Shown one piece after another: positions 38,605 to 50,097 of a stretch of DNA of 64,000 nucleotides. A program made the translations under genes and the position numbers. Origin of the DNA: Terana coerulea (lineage: Eukaryota > Basidiomycota > Agaricomycetes > Polyporales > Phanerochaetaceae); contig JAKOGH010000686.1 of the NCBI GenBank assembly GCA_024811115.1, positions 98,202 to 162,201 of the forward strand, in the 5' to 3' direction. Within the stretch, counting starts at the first letter, position 1. Every line of letters starts with the position of its first letter. The notes under the pieces were generated by a model. That model saw nothing but the letters and a program-made list of their open reading frames with translations. It did not search any database and was not told the origin of the DNA.

Positions 38605-38896
38605 TATAGAAGTGCAGCGCATACGGCGGCGTACACTCCTACCGAGGCCTAGAGGAAGCTAGGATGGTTACTCACCTGTAGGCTGGTTTGGTTACACGTT
38701 AGTGGGTTGAGAGTTGTAAGAGTCTTATTATAATATGGCGCAGAGGGCTGCCTTATATACAATACTGGGTGGCTGTACTACAAACAGACACAAATAGGTA
38801 CCAGGACAATAGACAATAGGCATCGTCATGGTGGGACCTGGTAGAACAATAGAGAAGATGTGAGCAGAGCGCTTACGGCGTCTATCTGACTCAACA
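38605..38896 (-). repeat. 5' LTR of the copia element
   Basis: It matches 32372-32665 apart from a few changes. It contains the element promoter by position. The outer end is ...CTCAACA (TGTTGAG on the element strand), and the inner end TATAGAAG carries a G-to-A change of the terminal dinucleotide. Confidence 0.95.
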
Positions 38897-38901
38897 CCCG
38901 C
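38897..38901. repeat. Target-site duplication, right copy (CCCGC)
   Basis: An exact repeat of 32367-32371. Together they prove that the two LTRs belong to one insertion. Confidence 0.9.
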
Positions 38902-39155
38902 CGGTGTCTAGAGTTGAATATGTGACTTCAATAAGGCCGTTATGGGCGCCACAACGTCTTCCATCAGGAAGCATCACGGTTCCGAGGCTGTGTCTGCACT
39001 GCACATTGACTACTTACTTAGTCCTACCCTGCATGTTCGAACGAACTGCCCCTCCTCCAGCATTTCCTTTCATATCCCCACCTCAGCTCTGAACGACTCG
39101 ACACGACACACAACGATCTGAGACTCGGAAGAGGCCGAGGAGCCACTAGGCCACG

Positions 39156-41053
39156 ATGTCTTCCGAGTACGTGCTGCGCTATTCACGTCACAAGGGCAGT
39201 TGTTGACTACATTGAATCCCGCAGACCCTGGTATCTGACTGGTATGTACATGAAGGCTATTCACTTGGACTCTGAGCTGAAAGCTCGGTTGCAGCCGTGC
39301 GGACGCAGGGGTCCTCTTCCTTCGCCCGGAGAAGTCCTGGCGCCCCATCGTCTCAGTCTTGCTGGTGGAGACTGAGCAGACCCACGAAACAACCCTTGGC
39401 TGTGACGGTCAAAACCCAAACCTGAAGACCCCTTTCGTATTGTACGTGGCCGTGATACTCTGCATCATATTCGCTTCAATCTCCAGGCTAGGCACGACGT
39501 CGACCACGACACACATTTGGACGTCAAGGTCTGGCACAAAGCCCAAACCAAAAGCAGCGGCGGAAGCGGCACCTTGTAGGGTCGGTGTACATCACACTTG
39601 GAGAGCTTGTGCGAAAACAAGAGTCGTTGGATCGGTCTGGCTCAGGTGTGAAGCACGTCTCCGCTCTTCACGGAAGGTTGCTCACCTGCTGACGCCAGAT
39701 ATTACCATCCACCTCAAATGCCCTCCACCGCAAAAACGCAGCCCTTCAATTGGCGGTTCAAGACAGACCAACTGCGCAAGCATCACCCTCCGATTACGTC
39801 CTCCATCTCCACCCGCCGAGTCGTCCTCCTCAGCTACGCTTGTTCCGTCGGCATCCTCGTCTGTGTATGATGAAGATGCCTATTCAGACGCTACAATGTC
39901 CGATGTGAGCGAAGCAGGTCCGTACCTCATCGTTATATATGCTGGTTCACGCTTGACTTTTGTGCAGCGGATCCGGTACCAGACCTGGAGGAGCCATGGG
40001 GCAAGCCAGAGAATATCCTGCCAGATTCTCAGCTGGCCGGGTTGCGGAAGCGGCTCAAAAGAAGAAGATAAAGCCATACTGTCTCGACTCCGCCGACGAG
40101 GCTGCACCATCATCGTCTGAATACGAGTCCTCACGACCGCATACCCCACCACCGCAGGAAGAATACTTCCCATACTATGCCGACGTCGACACCAGCTTTG
40201 ACATGTCGGAGAAGTGCTGTGACGAGGAGGAAGAAACCCATCCATGCGTGCTCCCCCAATACACGGACGGCCAGAGTGTACTCGAGCGGGAGCTGTCGCT
40301 TTTCGAAGGCGTCGTGGATCTCTTCTCGCCATATCGTGAGATGCTGCAGTTGGACTCCGGCCAGGGCGACTGGTCGAACCTGCAGGGCCGGCTGCTGACT
40401 GAGTGGTACGCCATCGGGGCCTCGCTGTTAGCCATGGCTACGTAAGTCTCCCGCCGCCCTCCGCATAACATCCCACTCACCCCACCCGCAGGCTCAACGC
40501 AGCCGTCTTCGGCTACAACGGCGGCGGGAACCTCTTCCCCGTCGACAGCACGGCGATGAGCGCTGTCGCGCTCGGCGGGATGGCGTCCGGTGTCGGGCTC
40601 GTCGCCGACGTCTGGTTCCTCGTGCTCTACACCGGGCTCGACTGCGCCAAGTTCCGGCGGCGCGCGCTCGGCGTGAACGGCACGTTCGTGTTCTTCTGCC
40701 TCGCGTGCCGCCTGCCGACGCTCGCGCTCTTCGCGTCCGCCGTCGCGCTGCTCGTCTTCCTCGCGTGCGTCGTCTGGGACACGTGGTCGACGTCGGTGCT
40801 GCTCATATGCTGTGCGGCGGGCGTGCTGCTCACGCTGCAGTACCTCGTGTACGGCGCGCACCGGTGCTTCAACTTTGGCCTGTGGGTGGCATGGAAGGTC
40901 GGGCAGGTGGTGAGGAGAGTATTTTATCGCCCGGCCGTGGAGACGGGGGCGCAGCCGTGTGCTGCACCTGCTGGACCGTCAACGCATGAAGCGGGACGGG
41001 AAGCGGAGGTGGAGATGCGCGAGCGGGAGAGTGTTGGGCCCTCCAAGTGTTGA
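39156..41053 (+). CDS. Uncharacterised protein with C2-like N-terminus and C-terminal membrane helices
   Basis: The start MSSEPWYLTA is at 39156, with a first intron from 39164. The early exons resemble a C2 domain (VLFLRPEKSWRPIVSVLLVE, TTLGCDGQNPNLKTPFVL, DVKVWHKAQTK, GSVYITLGELVRKQ), a fold that often binds membranes. A Ser/Pro-rich linker follows, then CVLPQYTDGQSVLERELSLFEGVVDLFSPYREML. After an intron near 40442-40492, several hydrophobic helices appear (ALGGMASGVGLVADVWFLVLY, FVFFCLACRLPTLALFASAVALLVFLACV, STSVLLICCAAGVLLTLQYLV), ending in a charged tail EVEMRERESVGPSKC. Frame breaks occur in the C2 part near 39305 and 39575. The function is unknown; peripheral or organelle membrane anchoring is inference. 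Confidence 0.7.
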
Positions 41054-41266
41054 TACCAAAATGCCACGGTGATACCTCATTATGGAAATCTGGATTTATA
41101 TACTTGCATCTTTCATTGGGCTGTACGGCTGTACTTGGTTGTTGTACTTCTTGCAATTGCATGGTCCCATAGCGTGCGTGCAGTGCATAATGCAAGTCTA
41201 TAAGGTAGCCTCCAGCACCTAGTGCCATCTCCGTGAAATAAATGCAGTAGAGAACAAGGCCTACAT

Positions 41267-42379
41267 CTATACCAGCCGTTTGACCTCCTGCTTGACCTCC
41301 TCGGCCTTTTTCTCCACAGCCTCCTTCGCCTGCTCCGCCTTGCTCTCCAGCACTGCGCCGACCTTGGCTGCCTCTACCTCTGCGGCGTGCACAGTCTCGA
41401 CCACTTGCACCTTCGCCTGCTCCACTGCGCCGACGGGGACTCGTCTCTCCTCCGCCTGCGTGCCGAGCGCCGCGCGCACCTTCAGGCCCGTCGCGTCCTG
41501 CACGCGGTCCAGCAGTCCCGCGACACCCTCGCCGAGCGCCGCGCGGCCCTCGTGCGTCTTCGCCTTGAGCATCTCCCACGTCATGGCCGTGTGCGCCTTC
41601 GCGACGTCGTGCTTCTGCGCGAGCTCCGGGAGGTAGCGCTCCTCGAGCCCGCCGAGGTACGCGCTGACGTTCGCCGCGGTGTGGGGCAGGAAGTGGTTGA
41701 AGGAGAGGAGGAGGAGCGTGGGCGGGAGCGCGAGCCGCGCGAGGATACCGCGGTTGCGGGCGAGCACGGAGCCGGTGAGCGTCGCGACGCCGACGTAGAG
41801 CACGCCGGGGGTGAGGGGTTCGTCTGGCGCGATGAGGGATTTCACTCGGTCTGCAGAATTAAGTTGGTTCATTCGCGGCGGAAGAGTGAGAGATGGGAGA
41901 GTGGTCTGCGGCGTGAATAAACGTCACGACGAGAGTTTCACGACCCACGTACGTTCGACGGCATGTTCTACTCCAATCCACCTCGAAACAAGTCCCTGCA
42001 CCTGGCCATGCGCCTCCTGATACGTCTGCGTGACGGAAACTCGCGCCTTGCCAATCTGATGCTCTAGCTCCGACGGGACCTCCTGCACGACTATCTCCGG
42101 CGGTGGGGCTGGGTATATTGGCAGCTGTTTTTCGATGCATTTAGCGACATAGATTAAATATACCAAGTCAAATAACGGAGAGTCAGTACTGTGCCACAGA
42201 TCAAGACCTGGAATATGCACCTTCTCCTTCCGCGCCTGGTCATGTTCGTGAACGAGGACTGCTGCAGTTGCCCCTGCACTGAGCAGAGTCCTTCTGTTCT
42301 TCCGCACAAGCATATGTCAGCCACCATGCATCGTCAGACTCAATGGGGTACTCACAAAGCGTAGAGATGACCGCAGCAT
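41267..42379 (-). CDS. MICOS complex subunit, MIC26/MIC27-like
   Basis: MIC26/27 (apolipoprotein O family) are inner-membrane proteins that shape mitochondrial cristae junctions. Exon 1 is MLRSSLRF from 42379. After an intron comes NRRTLLSAGATAAVLVHEHD and a conserved stretch HIPGLDLWHSTDSPLFD...KQLPIYPAPPPEIVVQEVPSELE. A second intron near 41952-41862 joins VEH to RVKSLIAPDEPLTPGVLYVGVATLTGSV, the family core with two hydrophobic segments (GVLYVGVATLTGSVL and LALPPTLLLLSFNHFLP). The tail is a long Ala/Glu/Lys coiled-coil-like helix ending VKQEVKRLV, with stop at 41267. There are no frame breaks. Confidence 0.87.
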
Positions 42380-42723
42380 GGTCTCCTCGAGCGTACGGTG
42401 GATGTCGGGCGAGCAAAGTACGGATTTAGAAGGTCGGCGGGCAGTGGTGGCGCCAAGCGTCTGGCGGAACACGCCGCTTCCTCTGCCTGCAGGAGACCGC
42501 TCCTTTACTTTCGACCACCTTGAACCCAGCCGCAGTTGCGCAGAATTTCCTACTACGGTGCTCGTTCGTAACTTTGTTGAGCAGAACTATCTGTGAGTCT
42601 CACTTTGTGAGAACTGAGTCGCGCATGGCCTCACATCATGATGATGGTTAGGGCAGGGGATTCAATATTCAAAGAGCTACTGCGGGGTCCCTCGGTTGAC
42701 TTGACGCTACCCGTGCTTTACCC

Positions 42724-43923
42724 TTGGGCTATTTAATGGTGGCGAACGGTGCACCTTCCCCAGCCCTCCCTCTGGAAGTGCTGGAGATCGTCGTGGACTT
42801 TCTCTCAGATGATCACCCTACGCTGAGAGCCTGTGCTCTCACCTGCAGCCCCCTCCTTTACCGGACTCGCCACCATCTCTTCGAAAACATTGTGTTAAAG
42901 GATGCCGCGCACGCTTCCACGTTCGTCAGTGCTCTGCAGCATGACCCCCACAGTTGTAGCGCCGTTCGTCATCTCCAGCTGGGAAGGCTTGGCGGCATGA
43001 GCTTGTCGGCAGGGGCTACCGTGCATTTGCTACTTCCAATGACATACAAGCTGAATTCGCTTTTATTACGGGGTCTATACTCTCTGCCACACAGGAGCTT
43101 CCACCTGTCCCTCTCGCAGGCTCCCCATAGCCTGCGACGACTCACATTGACGTTCTGCCATTTTGACTCTTTCCCCTACCTCACGCGGCTTCTGTTGGAT
43201 CTTCCATATATCGTTGACCTTGCAATGGATCGAAACTTTGTCTGTAAAGGAATATCCGGCGGCCAGCGCTCCTCCGAACAACACCGGCGAAGTTTCGATT
43301 CAATGTTGTCGACGCTCCGCGTTCAGCAAGAGCCAACTCAGCTTTGGCTCGGACAGCTCGTACAATGGCTAGGCTGCACGTCCACGACGCTTCCTCTTCA
43401 CACCTTGCATCTTCGACTATCCTGGATGGACAAGGCAGCTTCAGTTCAGAATCTCGTGCGGCAGTGTCGGTATTCCCTGCGCACCGTGATTTTAGACTTC
43501 AGTCGGAATATGTTATTTTCTGAATTCGTGTCGACTGGTCAGTTTCCTGGCACTTTGTCATCTGTATACTTGCTGACTATGCTCAGAGGAACACATGCTC
43601 GGTTACATGACTGCATTGCTCTACGAGCACTGCAGGTCCATACACACAACCTCGCCATCCCTGCCGTGGCCTGCATGCTGAGGAGCCTACCTTCGGACAC
43701 GCTGGAGGAGTTTTTTCTGGTGTTGCGAGGCTCGGATCCTCTTGTTGGTACCCAAGACGACGCCAGTTTACTTGACCAATTCAGTAGCATAGCCATGCTC
43801 GACGATGTTTTATCCAATTCCGCGTTCTCCAGCCTCAAACAACTCAACATCACCTACGAAAATCTTACGGGCAAATGGAGTGGGATAATAACGTTGGAAG
43901 GCCGGGAGCGTATAATGGAATAG
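42724..43923 (+). CDS. F-box protein, single exon, 399 residues
   Basis: The N-terminal F-box-like region reads PSPALPLEVLEIVVDFLSDDHPTLRACALTCSPLLYRTRHHLFENIVL (residues about 11-58). The remainder is a leucine-rich region with no obvious repeat period, as in agaricomycete F-box families. Either Met1 (42724) or Met5 (42736) could be the start. The frame is uninterrupted to the stop at 43923. It is a family member of the gene at 54-1295 but not a close copy. A role as an SCF substrate receptor is inferred from the family. Confidence 0.75.
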   Translation: MGYLMVANGAPSPALPLEVLEIVVDFLSDDHPTLRACALTCSPLLYRTRHHLFENIVLKDAAHASTFVSALQHDPHSCSAVRHLQLGRLGGMSLSAGATVHLLLPMTYKLNSLLLRGLYSLPHRSFHLSLSQAPHSLRRLTLTFCHFDSFPYLTRLLLDLPYIVDLAMDRNFVCKGISGGQRSSEQHRRSFDSMLSTLRVQQEPTQLWLGQLVQWLGCTSTTLPLHTLHLRLSWMDKAASVQNLVRQCRYSLRTVILDFSRNMLFSEFVSTGQFPGTLSSVYLLTMLRGTHARLHDCIALRALQVHTHNLAIPAVACMLRSLPSDTLEEFFLVLRGSDPLVGTQDDASLLDQFSSIAMLDDVLSNSAFSSLKQLNITYENLTGKWSGIITLEGRERIME

Positions 43924-44255
43924 TGGTTGCCGAATGTTGACCCTCGTATTTGGGTAGACGATTTGATAATTCCTTTGTCATTCGATTGATTCATAGGGTC
44001 CCAAGTAACTTACCACGATGACGTTGATAGGAAGGGCTTCCGGTACTAGTACAAAATTCCATTTATGTATTAACATTTCACACATATCTTGAGGCGGTAT
44101 CTAATTAGATGGGGTTTCGCGTTCATGGGTTCCTTCCATTCCACAAAAGTCCGTGCAATCCATCTGGTATGTGACGAATAAAATCGAATGTAGCGGAAAT
44201 GAGTAGGGGTTGTGGATCGTGCAGCGCGATCGAACGCGAGCACAAGTCGCAGAAT

Positions 44256-46182
44256 CTAGACGAAAGGCTCATCGCTGACCCAGCGTGTGATCATGTCCTG
44301 TCCAGAGCATGTCAGTGGCGTATCGGCTGACGGCATAAAATCCACGTACCAACGTAGCCTCGGGCTGATCGTAAGGAGACATATGACTGGTATCGTACAT
44401 GAGCACAGAGAATAAGATAGAATAAATATGAGTACTTACCCCGCCTCGAAAACTCGCACAAACGTCACGTTACCTGCGCCTTCGCCCGCAAAACGGACTT
44501 GGCCGACGTATTTGTCTGATGGCGTGAACCAAGGCAGCGAGGGAGCGGCTTCGAATTCCGAGTGGAAGTTATGCTCGAGGCGAGTCATCCAGCGTTCTAT
44601 GCCCTGTGTTTGAAAACCATAATGAAGCACATCCTACAAGCTTCCAAGAGTGCTGGCCACAGAACATTCCATATAGTCCATCATACCATCTTTTCCGAAT
44701 TGAGTTTAGCCCAGTGCTTACTCTAACCCGTAAAATGCGCAGACTCACCGACATCCCCAGCGAATGCAAGCAGACGAATGCCGCTGTTGACCAAGGGCGG
44801 CAGCAAAGCAGCGGTGTTAAGCATTGCCTGACCGTGGCGATAGAAGGCTCTATTGATGTCAAAATTTGTGGCGGTAAAGTTCAATTTGGGGTCGACGCCC
44901 AAGGCCAGTTTGGTCTCCGTCGAGTTGAGCCACTCCACAATCGAGCGAACCTGCGGATAGCACAGATATTCCGCATCGGCCTCGTCGCAGGGCTTACGCA
45001 AATCGTACGGGTTTTTATTTGCAGCTGCGGGCATTTGTTTGAGCTATCAGCGCCGCACTGCGTATAGACGTGGAATGCTTGCCTATGAGCGGCTGTCCAT
45101 GAATGACAGCCCAGCAATATCCAGTGGCGGCGTTGCACGTTACGTTATTCGGGTGGTCGTAGCAGGTCCTGGTGAGCCCGATACACGTCGGCGTGGCGGC
45201 TCTCCATCCAACACACCGCAAATCGTCCGGTTGGAACGGAGGGTACGGCGCGCCGCCGCAGAAGTAGTCGACGTTCGTCGCGAACTGCTCGATAGGGTCT
45301 GTGAGCCCGTTCCCGACCATCATCGACGCCAGGTTGATCTTGACCTGGCCGCGGCGCGTGGCGTGCGCCAGCTGCTCGTTCTGCTCCCAGATGTAGTGTG
45401 CAATGTTCGGGACGTAGTGCCCGCCCCAGCTCTCGCCGGCAAGGTGGAACGGCTTCGCGGCGTATTGCGGGAAGCGGTGCATCCACAGCTGCAGGAATGC
45501 ATATACATCGACAGCCAGGTCCCTGAGCGTGAGCGTGGTAGCGTCGCCGTAGGAGTACCCTGTGCCGACGGGCTGGTCCATGTATATGATGTTCACATTC
45601 TCATTCCAAGAATAAGGATTCTTCGTCGTGGTGTTGCTACCCAAAGGCACAGTGCAAGGGCCGTGCTCGAAAAGAAGCCCAGAAGCCATGGTACTCGTCC
45701 CGGGCCCACCGTTCAGCCAGAGCATGAGTGGCGCATTCTCTGGATCATTCCGCGCTTCAAAAAACCTGGCAGAAATGCACGTAAGTTCGCACCATCTGCG
45801 AAAAAGAATAATACACTTGCCAGAAGAAGAGGTGCTTTGTATCAGCGATATCTAGGTAACCAGAGTATTGCTTCACCGAGTCGCAGAGTGCTGGCTTAGT
45901 GAGCCGCAACTGATGCTCTGGAACAACCTCATGCTGAAATAATTCTACTGAGATGTCTTCGTTAGCTGGAGCTCACAACGAAGAGCTGGGCGTCGAAGTT
46001 TGCTCACCAGGGTTCGTCAAATGTCCATGAGCAACATTAATTGGTATTTGCTGCGATCCCTCCAAGCCATACTGAAGGGTCTGGCTAAGAACTGCTTGAG
46101 GTACACTCACGCCGTTGGAGAGCAGCGGACAGCCGAGCAAAGCGAGGACGGCCAAGAAGCCCGTCATGTTGGTCTGAATCAA
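44256..46182 (-). CDS. Secreted serine carboxypeptidase (peptidase family S10)
   Basis: S10 enzymes remove C-terminal residues in acidic vacuolar or extracellular settings. The start at 46182 gives a signal peptide with hydrophobic core GFLAVLALLGCPLL; the Met five residues later is an alternative. Family blocks follow: [45 protein letters not shown] (oxyanion region, with T where GC is usual), NIIYMDQPVGTGYSYG and FHLAGESWGGHYVP (catalytic Ser). The Asp is in LLAFAGDVG near 44755 and the His in GHMSPYDQP near 44385. The last exon ends DMITRWVSDEPFV, with stop at 44256-44258. Several short introns are needed, including 46012-45950 and 45807-45750. Cysteine pairs (CVGWR...CIGLTRTCYD...CNAATGYC) suggest disulfides. 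There are no clear frame breaks. Confidence 0.9.
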
Positions 46183-46970
46183 GGCACCGCAAGAGGGATT
46201 GCGTTGTACAGCATCATCTTATATATTCTGGGAGGGTTACTTGACATCAGTGCTGGGAAATTGGGCGCAGTTCATCGGCCCCTAGCGCATGATGATCATG
46301 TACCTTCCACGTAGAGCCACGTAGTTTGGGGAGCCAGTACTGAACACTGAACCCTGCCCGGACGAGCCAGGTAAGTGGCGCTACCAGTGCAATGACAGAG
46401 TGAGCAACGTTTTGCGATCCGAGCTTGATCGGACTCCTGAGTTAATTCTTCCCCAGGGGATCTATAGAGAGGTGGGAGAGGTGTCTATGTCGTGTGGAAG
46501 TCTGCGAGAGTCGAACCAGGGTCGAACGCTGGCGGAATCACAGGATCAAACAGGCGCATCATTGCCATTCCGGGTAAGGCGCATCAATACTATCGGGGAC
46601 GGCGATGGGCCTCTTCCAAGGTGCGCAGAAATCAACAGCTATGAACGCAAGGGATTCTGAGTGGAGGTGACGCTAGTAACTGGCTGTTATTCGGCGGAAT
46701 GGACCTGGGAAGGGAGTGCACGCGTCAATGCACAAGAACGGGACTAAAGAGAACGAGCAGAGGTCCAAGAGAGGCAGGAGAGCAGGTTATAACCGTAATA
46801 TAATGAGGAAATTGTAGGTCCAAGCGTCATGTTGAGAATATTACGAATAACTATATAGATTCCGTTAGCCTATGAATGTTATGAAAGCGCTCCAACATTT
46901 TGCGCGAATGTTCTACGAATGACTGTAAACGGTACAACACTGTCCTAGCAAGCCGGGAAGGCAGGCAGCT

Positions 46971-48300
46971 CTAGTCATTCTTCATGAGGCGTAGAGTTTC
47001 GCGTATTGTATCTGAATCGACGTTTCTTTCTTCCATAACTCGCCCTCGTTCGACAACCTGGAGTACCTTGACAAATCCGCGAACTGTAGACGAGTCCCGG
47101 CCTTCGCCCATAGACCAAAGGTTTCGGGCCTCCTCGCCCATTCCGCGGCAACCGCCCAGCTCGCCTTGTTCATCGCCCACGTGTAACCGATAGTTAGGAG
47201 CACCGCACGAGGCATCGGCAACTTCTCCTCCACCAGCGACGCAAGAGCCTGCTCGATCCTAGCCAAGGACAGTGTCTCCCATGCCGCGCTCTTCGGTTTC
47301 GCTCGAAGAGCGTCGATGACCTCCGCCGCTGTCGTCCGTCGCTCGTCGCTGCGCGCGCGCTCTTCTACAGGTTTGCTACACGCGCTGCAGGAACACTCGA
47401 AGAAGAAATTGTCCTGCAGGTAGGCTTTCCTTTCGTCGCTGGTTGTAAGAAGCTGCGCGTAATTGATGGATATCTCTTCTCCCTCCTTAATCTCGCGCAA
47501 CGCCCGGAACTGCCCTGCGAAGGTCGAGGGCGTGAAGTAGTAGTAAGTATTAGGAGTGCAGTCGTGGTTTGCACGGGAAAGGGTGGGGAAGCAGCCCGCG
47601 TATGATCGTTTCATCAAACCACGCATCGGGCCCATATCAAGCGGTAGGTAGTTCGTCGACAGCATTCCCCGTATGTCGTCCATTTGGCCGCGGGGATAGG
47701 AATTCTTCAGCATCAGGATGGCTTCCTGCGACTCGGGGGACAAGCCGCGAATGGGGTTGCGGTGAAATAGCCCGTTTTCATCCTGATCGCTGGCAACCTG
47801 AATTTCGCCAGGCATCACAAGGACAGGTCGCTCTTCAACTATCAGCTCTCCTCTTTAATTCCGCGGCGCGCGACCATGCCCAGTCCTTTACTGGGGCTCT
47901 GTACGATTAAGTAAGGAAGCTCAGCATCCGGAGGAGTCGGGAGAGAAGATCTCCAAACGCTGGACGCTGCAAAGGCAAGTAGGGGTTGAAGATTTTCTAT
48001 CACGACCATGTAATGTTGACCTGGCGGGAGGTAAAGAAAATGTTCAATTCCGACGCGAGCATCGGCTTGAACAATACGAGGGTTCCGAGAAACGACCTCG
48101 CGGTTGAGCCAGACGCGAGCGCGCGCCGCAAGTTCCGTGAGAGTGGAGGAGATCTGCGTGACGCTCCAAGGCGATGTGCCCTGCAGGTTCGCGCCGTCGT
48201 GCTTTAGCTTTGAGGCGTTAGCACATCCAGCAGGCGATACTTCGTTCTCTAAGTGGGCGTTTTCTGTGACCTTTCCAGAGAGAGGACCTTCGGCGTGCAT
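46971..48300 (-). CDS. SET-domain protein, cluster member A
   Basis: SET proteins are usually lysine methyltransferases; the substrate here is unknown. From Met at 48300 a variable head leads to the module shared by the cluster (RIVQADARVGIEHFLYLPPGQHYMVV...LQPLLAFAASSVWRSSLP, near 48100-47940). Then comes the SET start KGLGMVARRGIK, the SET core FPTLSRANHDCTPNTYYYF (NHxCxPN) near 47590-47530, GEEISINYA near 47490, and a post-SET Cys group FFECSCSACSKP near 47400. There is no MYND finger. The C-terminus EARNLWSMGEGRDSSTVRGF...ETLRLMKND matches member B. Single-base frame breaks lie near 47850 and 47130. It is tandem with member B, same strand, and convergent with nothing between it and the carboxypeptidase promoter. 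Confidence 0.82.
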
Positions 48301-48788
48301 CTTGTTCGTGTGTCTTGGGTCTGCAAGTCTAAGTTCGTGCTGAGGTCGACATTCAGCCCAAAGTTACTGTGAGAATAGCGTCTACACACCACGAATCGTG
48401 CAGCAGTCCTCCGTAGAGTCACTGCTCTGCGGACCTGCGGTACAGCATGCTCGTTGAAAGGCGACTCGGCGCCTTAAGTGAAAGACGGTCTGAACATGCC
48501 CGGTGCACGTAGTCGATGCTAGAGAATTCCTGTGGACTTTCGCGGGGATATTTTTTACTGAAAACCCCTTGGGCAAGAAGGTTAAGGGCTTGAAATGGCT
48601 TCGCGACGTGCATGAAAGACGTTCGAGCGTGGTGAGTCATCGCCGGTGCCCGACCTGGCAAGACCGAGCAAGCGCATCATCACCATTCTAGGCAGGGCGC
48701 ATCAGCGGTAACTCGGATAAATTCAATATTGCTCTGCTCACGCACTGAATTCCATTCACAGCTATGAAACCGGTACGAAACAGAAACT

Positions 48789-50097
48789 CTACTTCCTCTT
48801 AAGCTTAAGGCGGCGTAAAGCCTCATCTATCGTAGCCTTATCAGCTTTCCTGTGAGTACATAGTCCGCCCCAGCTCCAATGTCGGAAGGGCATCGTCCAT
48901 CTGGCGAACCATGTACGAGTCCGCACCGCGGCAAATGACCCAGAGGCTCCTTGCCTCCCTCGCCCATTTCGCGGCGGTATTCCACGCCTCGTTGTGGGCA
49001 GCCCAAATGACGGCGTGCGTGAGGAACGAGGCATGCCAGTGCGCAGAATGCAGTTTCTCCATCTTGAGCATCTGGTGGGCATTTTCGATTGAGGACACGG
49101 ATAGGTCGACCTCTGTTGCGGAATCTCCCTGACCGCCATGCGCTCAAGACCCTCGCCATCTTCCCGGCGGTTACCCGGTGCCGGTCACTGAGTTCGCGCC
49201 TTGTCGCTGGCTGTGAACAGGTGCTGCAGAGACAGGTAGAGATGAGCTGCTTTTGCAGAGCTGCGTTCCGTGAGTCCTTAGCTTGAAGAGGATCGATATA
49301 GGTGATAGATATTTCTTCTCCCTTCTTGATCTGGCGTGTGGCCCATAACTGCGTGGAAAATGTGGGGAAGGAAAAGAAATGATCGGTGTTGGGCGTGCAG
49401 TGATGGTTTACGAAGGAGAGCGTGGGGAAACACCCCATGTGCGTTCCATTACCCTTATGCTCTGGGTCCAGATATACAGGGAAAGTATTTGACAACACTT
49501 TCCCCTGATGTCGTCCAAGCTATAGTTGGGGAACGAGCTTCTTAGATTCAGGATCGCCTTCAAAGAGTGAGGTGCAAGATCACTCATAGCATTCCTATAG
49601 AAAGTATTTTGTCGCGATTGGTCGACTGCGACGCGATATCGGTGAGGCACCACAGCGACAGGTCTCTCTTCAATGATGAGCTCTCCCGCCACGATTCTTC
49701 GGCGCGCCACCAGGCCGCGTCCTGTTCTCGGATTCTCTACGATCGAGAAAGGGGGCTCACCAGTAGGTAGCGTCGGAAGAGGTGATTTCCAGACATCGGA
49801 TGCGCCGAAGTCGAGGAGAGGAAGAAGTTCGTCCACAACAACCATGTCATGTCGAACCGGCGGCAGATAGAGGAAATGTTGAATCCCAAACCGGACGTCC
49901 GCTTGGATTATGTCGGGGTTTGTAGCCACTATGTCTTTCCTCAGTCGAACCCGAGCGAACGCAGTGAGCTTGCGGAGGGCAAAGGACATGCGCGTAGCAA
50001 TCCCGCTAACGCTGTTGCGCCCAAGTGCAAGGACGTCGAACGTTTCGCTTCCAGGAGAGTTCGTCTCGAGCTTTGGTGACGGGTCCTCCGAACGCAC
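48789..50097 (-). CDS. SET-domain protein, cluster member B
   Basis: The start MRSEDPSPKLE is at 50097. The shared module reads DIIQADVRFGIQHFLYLPPVRHDMVVVDELLPLLDFGASDVWKSPLP (near 49930-49790), followed by GRGLVARRRIVAGELIIEERP. The SET core is GCFPTLSFVNHHCTPNTDHFFSF (near 49440-49370), with KKGEEISITYIDPLQ and a post-SET CLCSTCSQP. The C-terminal part WNTAAKWAREARSLWVICRGADSYMVRQMDDAL parallels member A, ending DEALRRLKLKRK with stop at 48789. Frame breaks lie near 49500, 49100 and 48860. Introns are not required. It is about 490 nt upstream of member A's start region and is its likely tandem duplicate. Confidence 0.8.

Larger units (their letters stand above)
32372..38896 (-). mobile_element. 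Full-length Ty1/copia LTR retrotransposon
   Basis: This 6,525-bp element lies in minus orientation. It is bounded by LTRs of 294 and 292 bp that start and end TG...CA (one TG is mutated to TA) and is flanked by CCCGC duplications. In element order, right to left, it has: 5' LTR, primer-binding site, gag, protease, integrase, reverse transcriptase, RNase H, polypurine tract, 3' LTR. Integrase before reverse transcriptase defines the copia type. The LTRs differ by three substitutions and three small indels, so the insertion is recent. Several frame breaks interrupt gag and pol. Since host genes here also show such breaks, the element may be more intact than it looks, and I cannot decide whether it is active. 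Confidence 0.95.

Noticed and set aside
46505..46600. GTCGAACCAGGGTCGAACGC as part of a tRNA T-arm
   Set aside because: No matching acceptor, D-arm or anticodon stem could be found around it.
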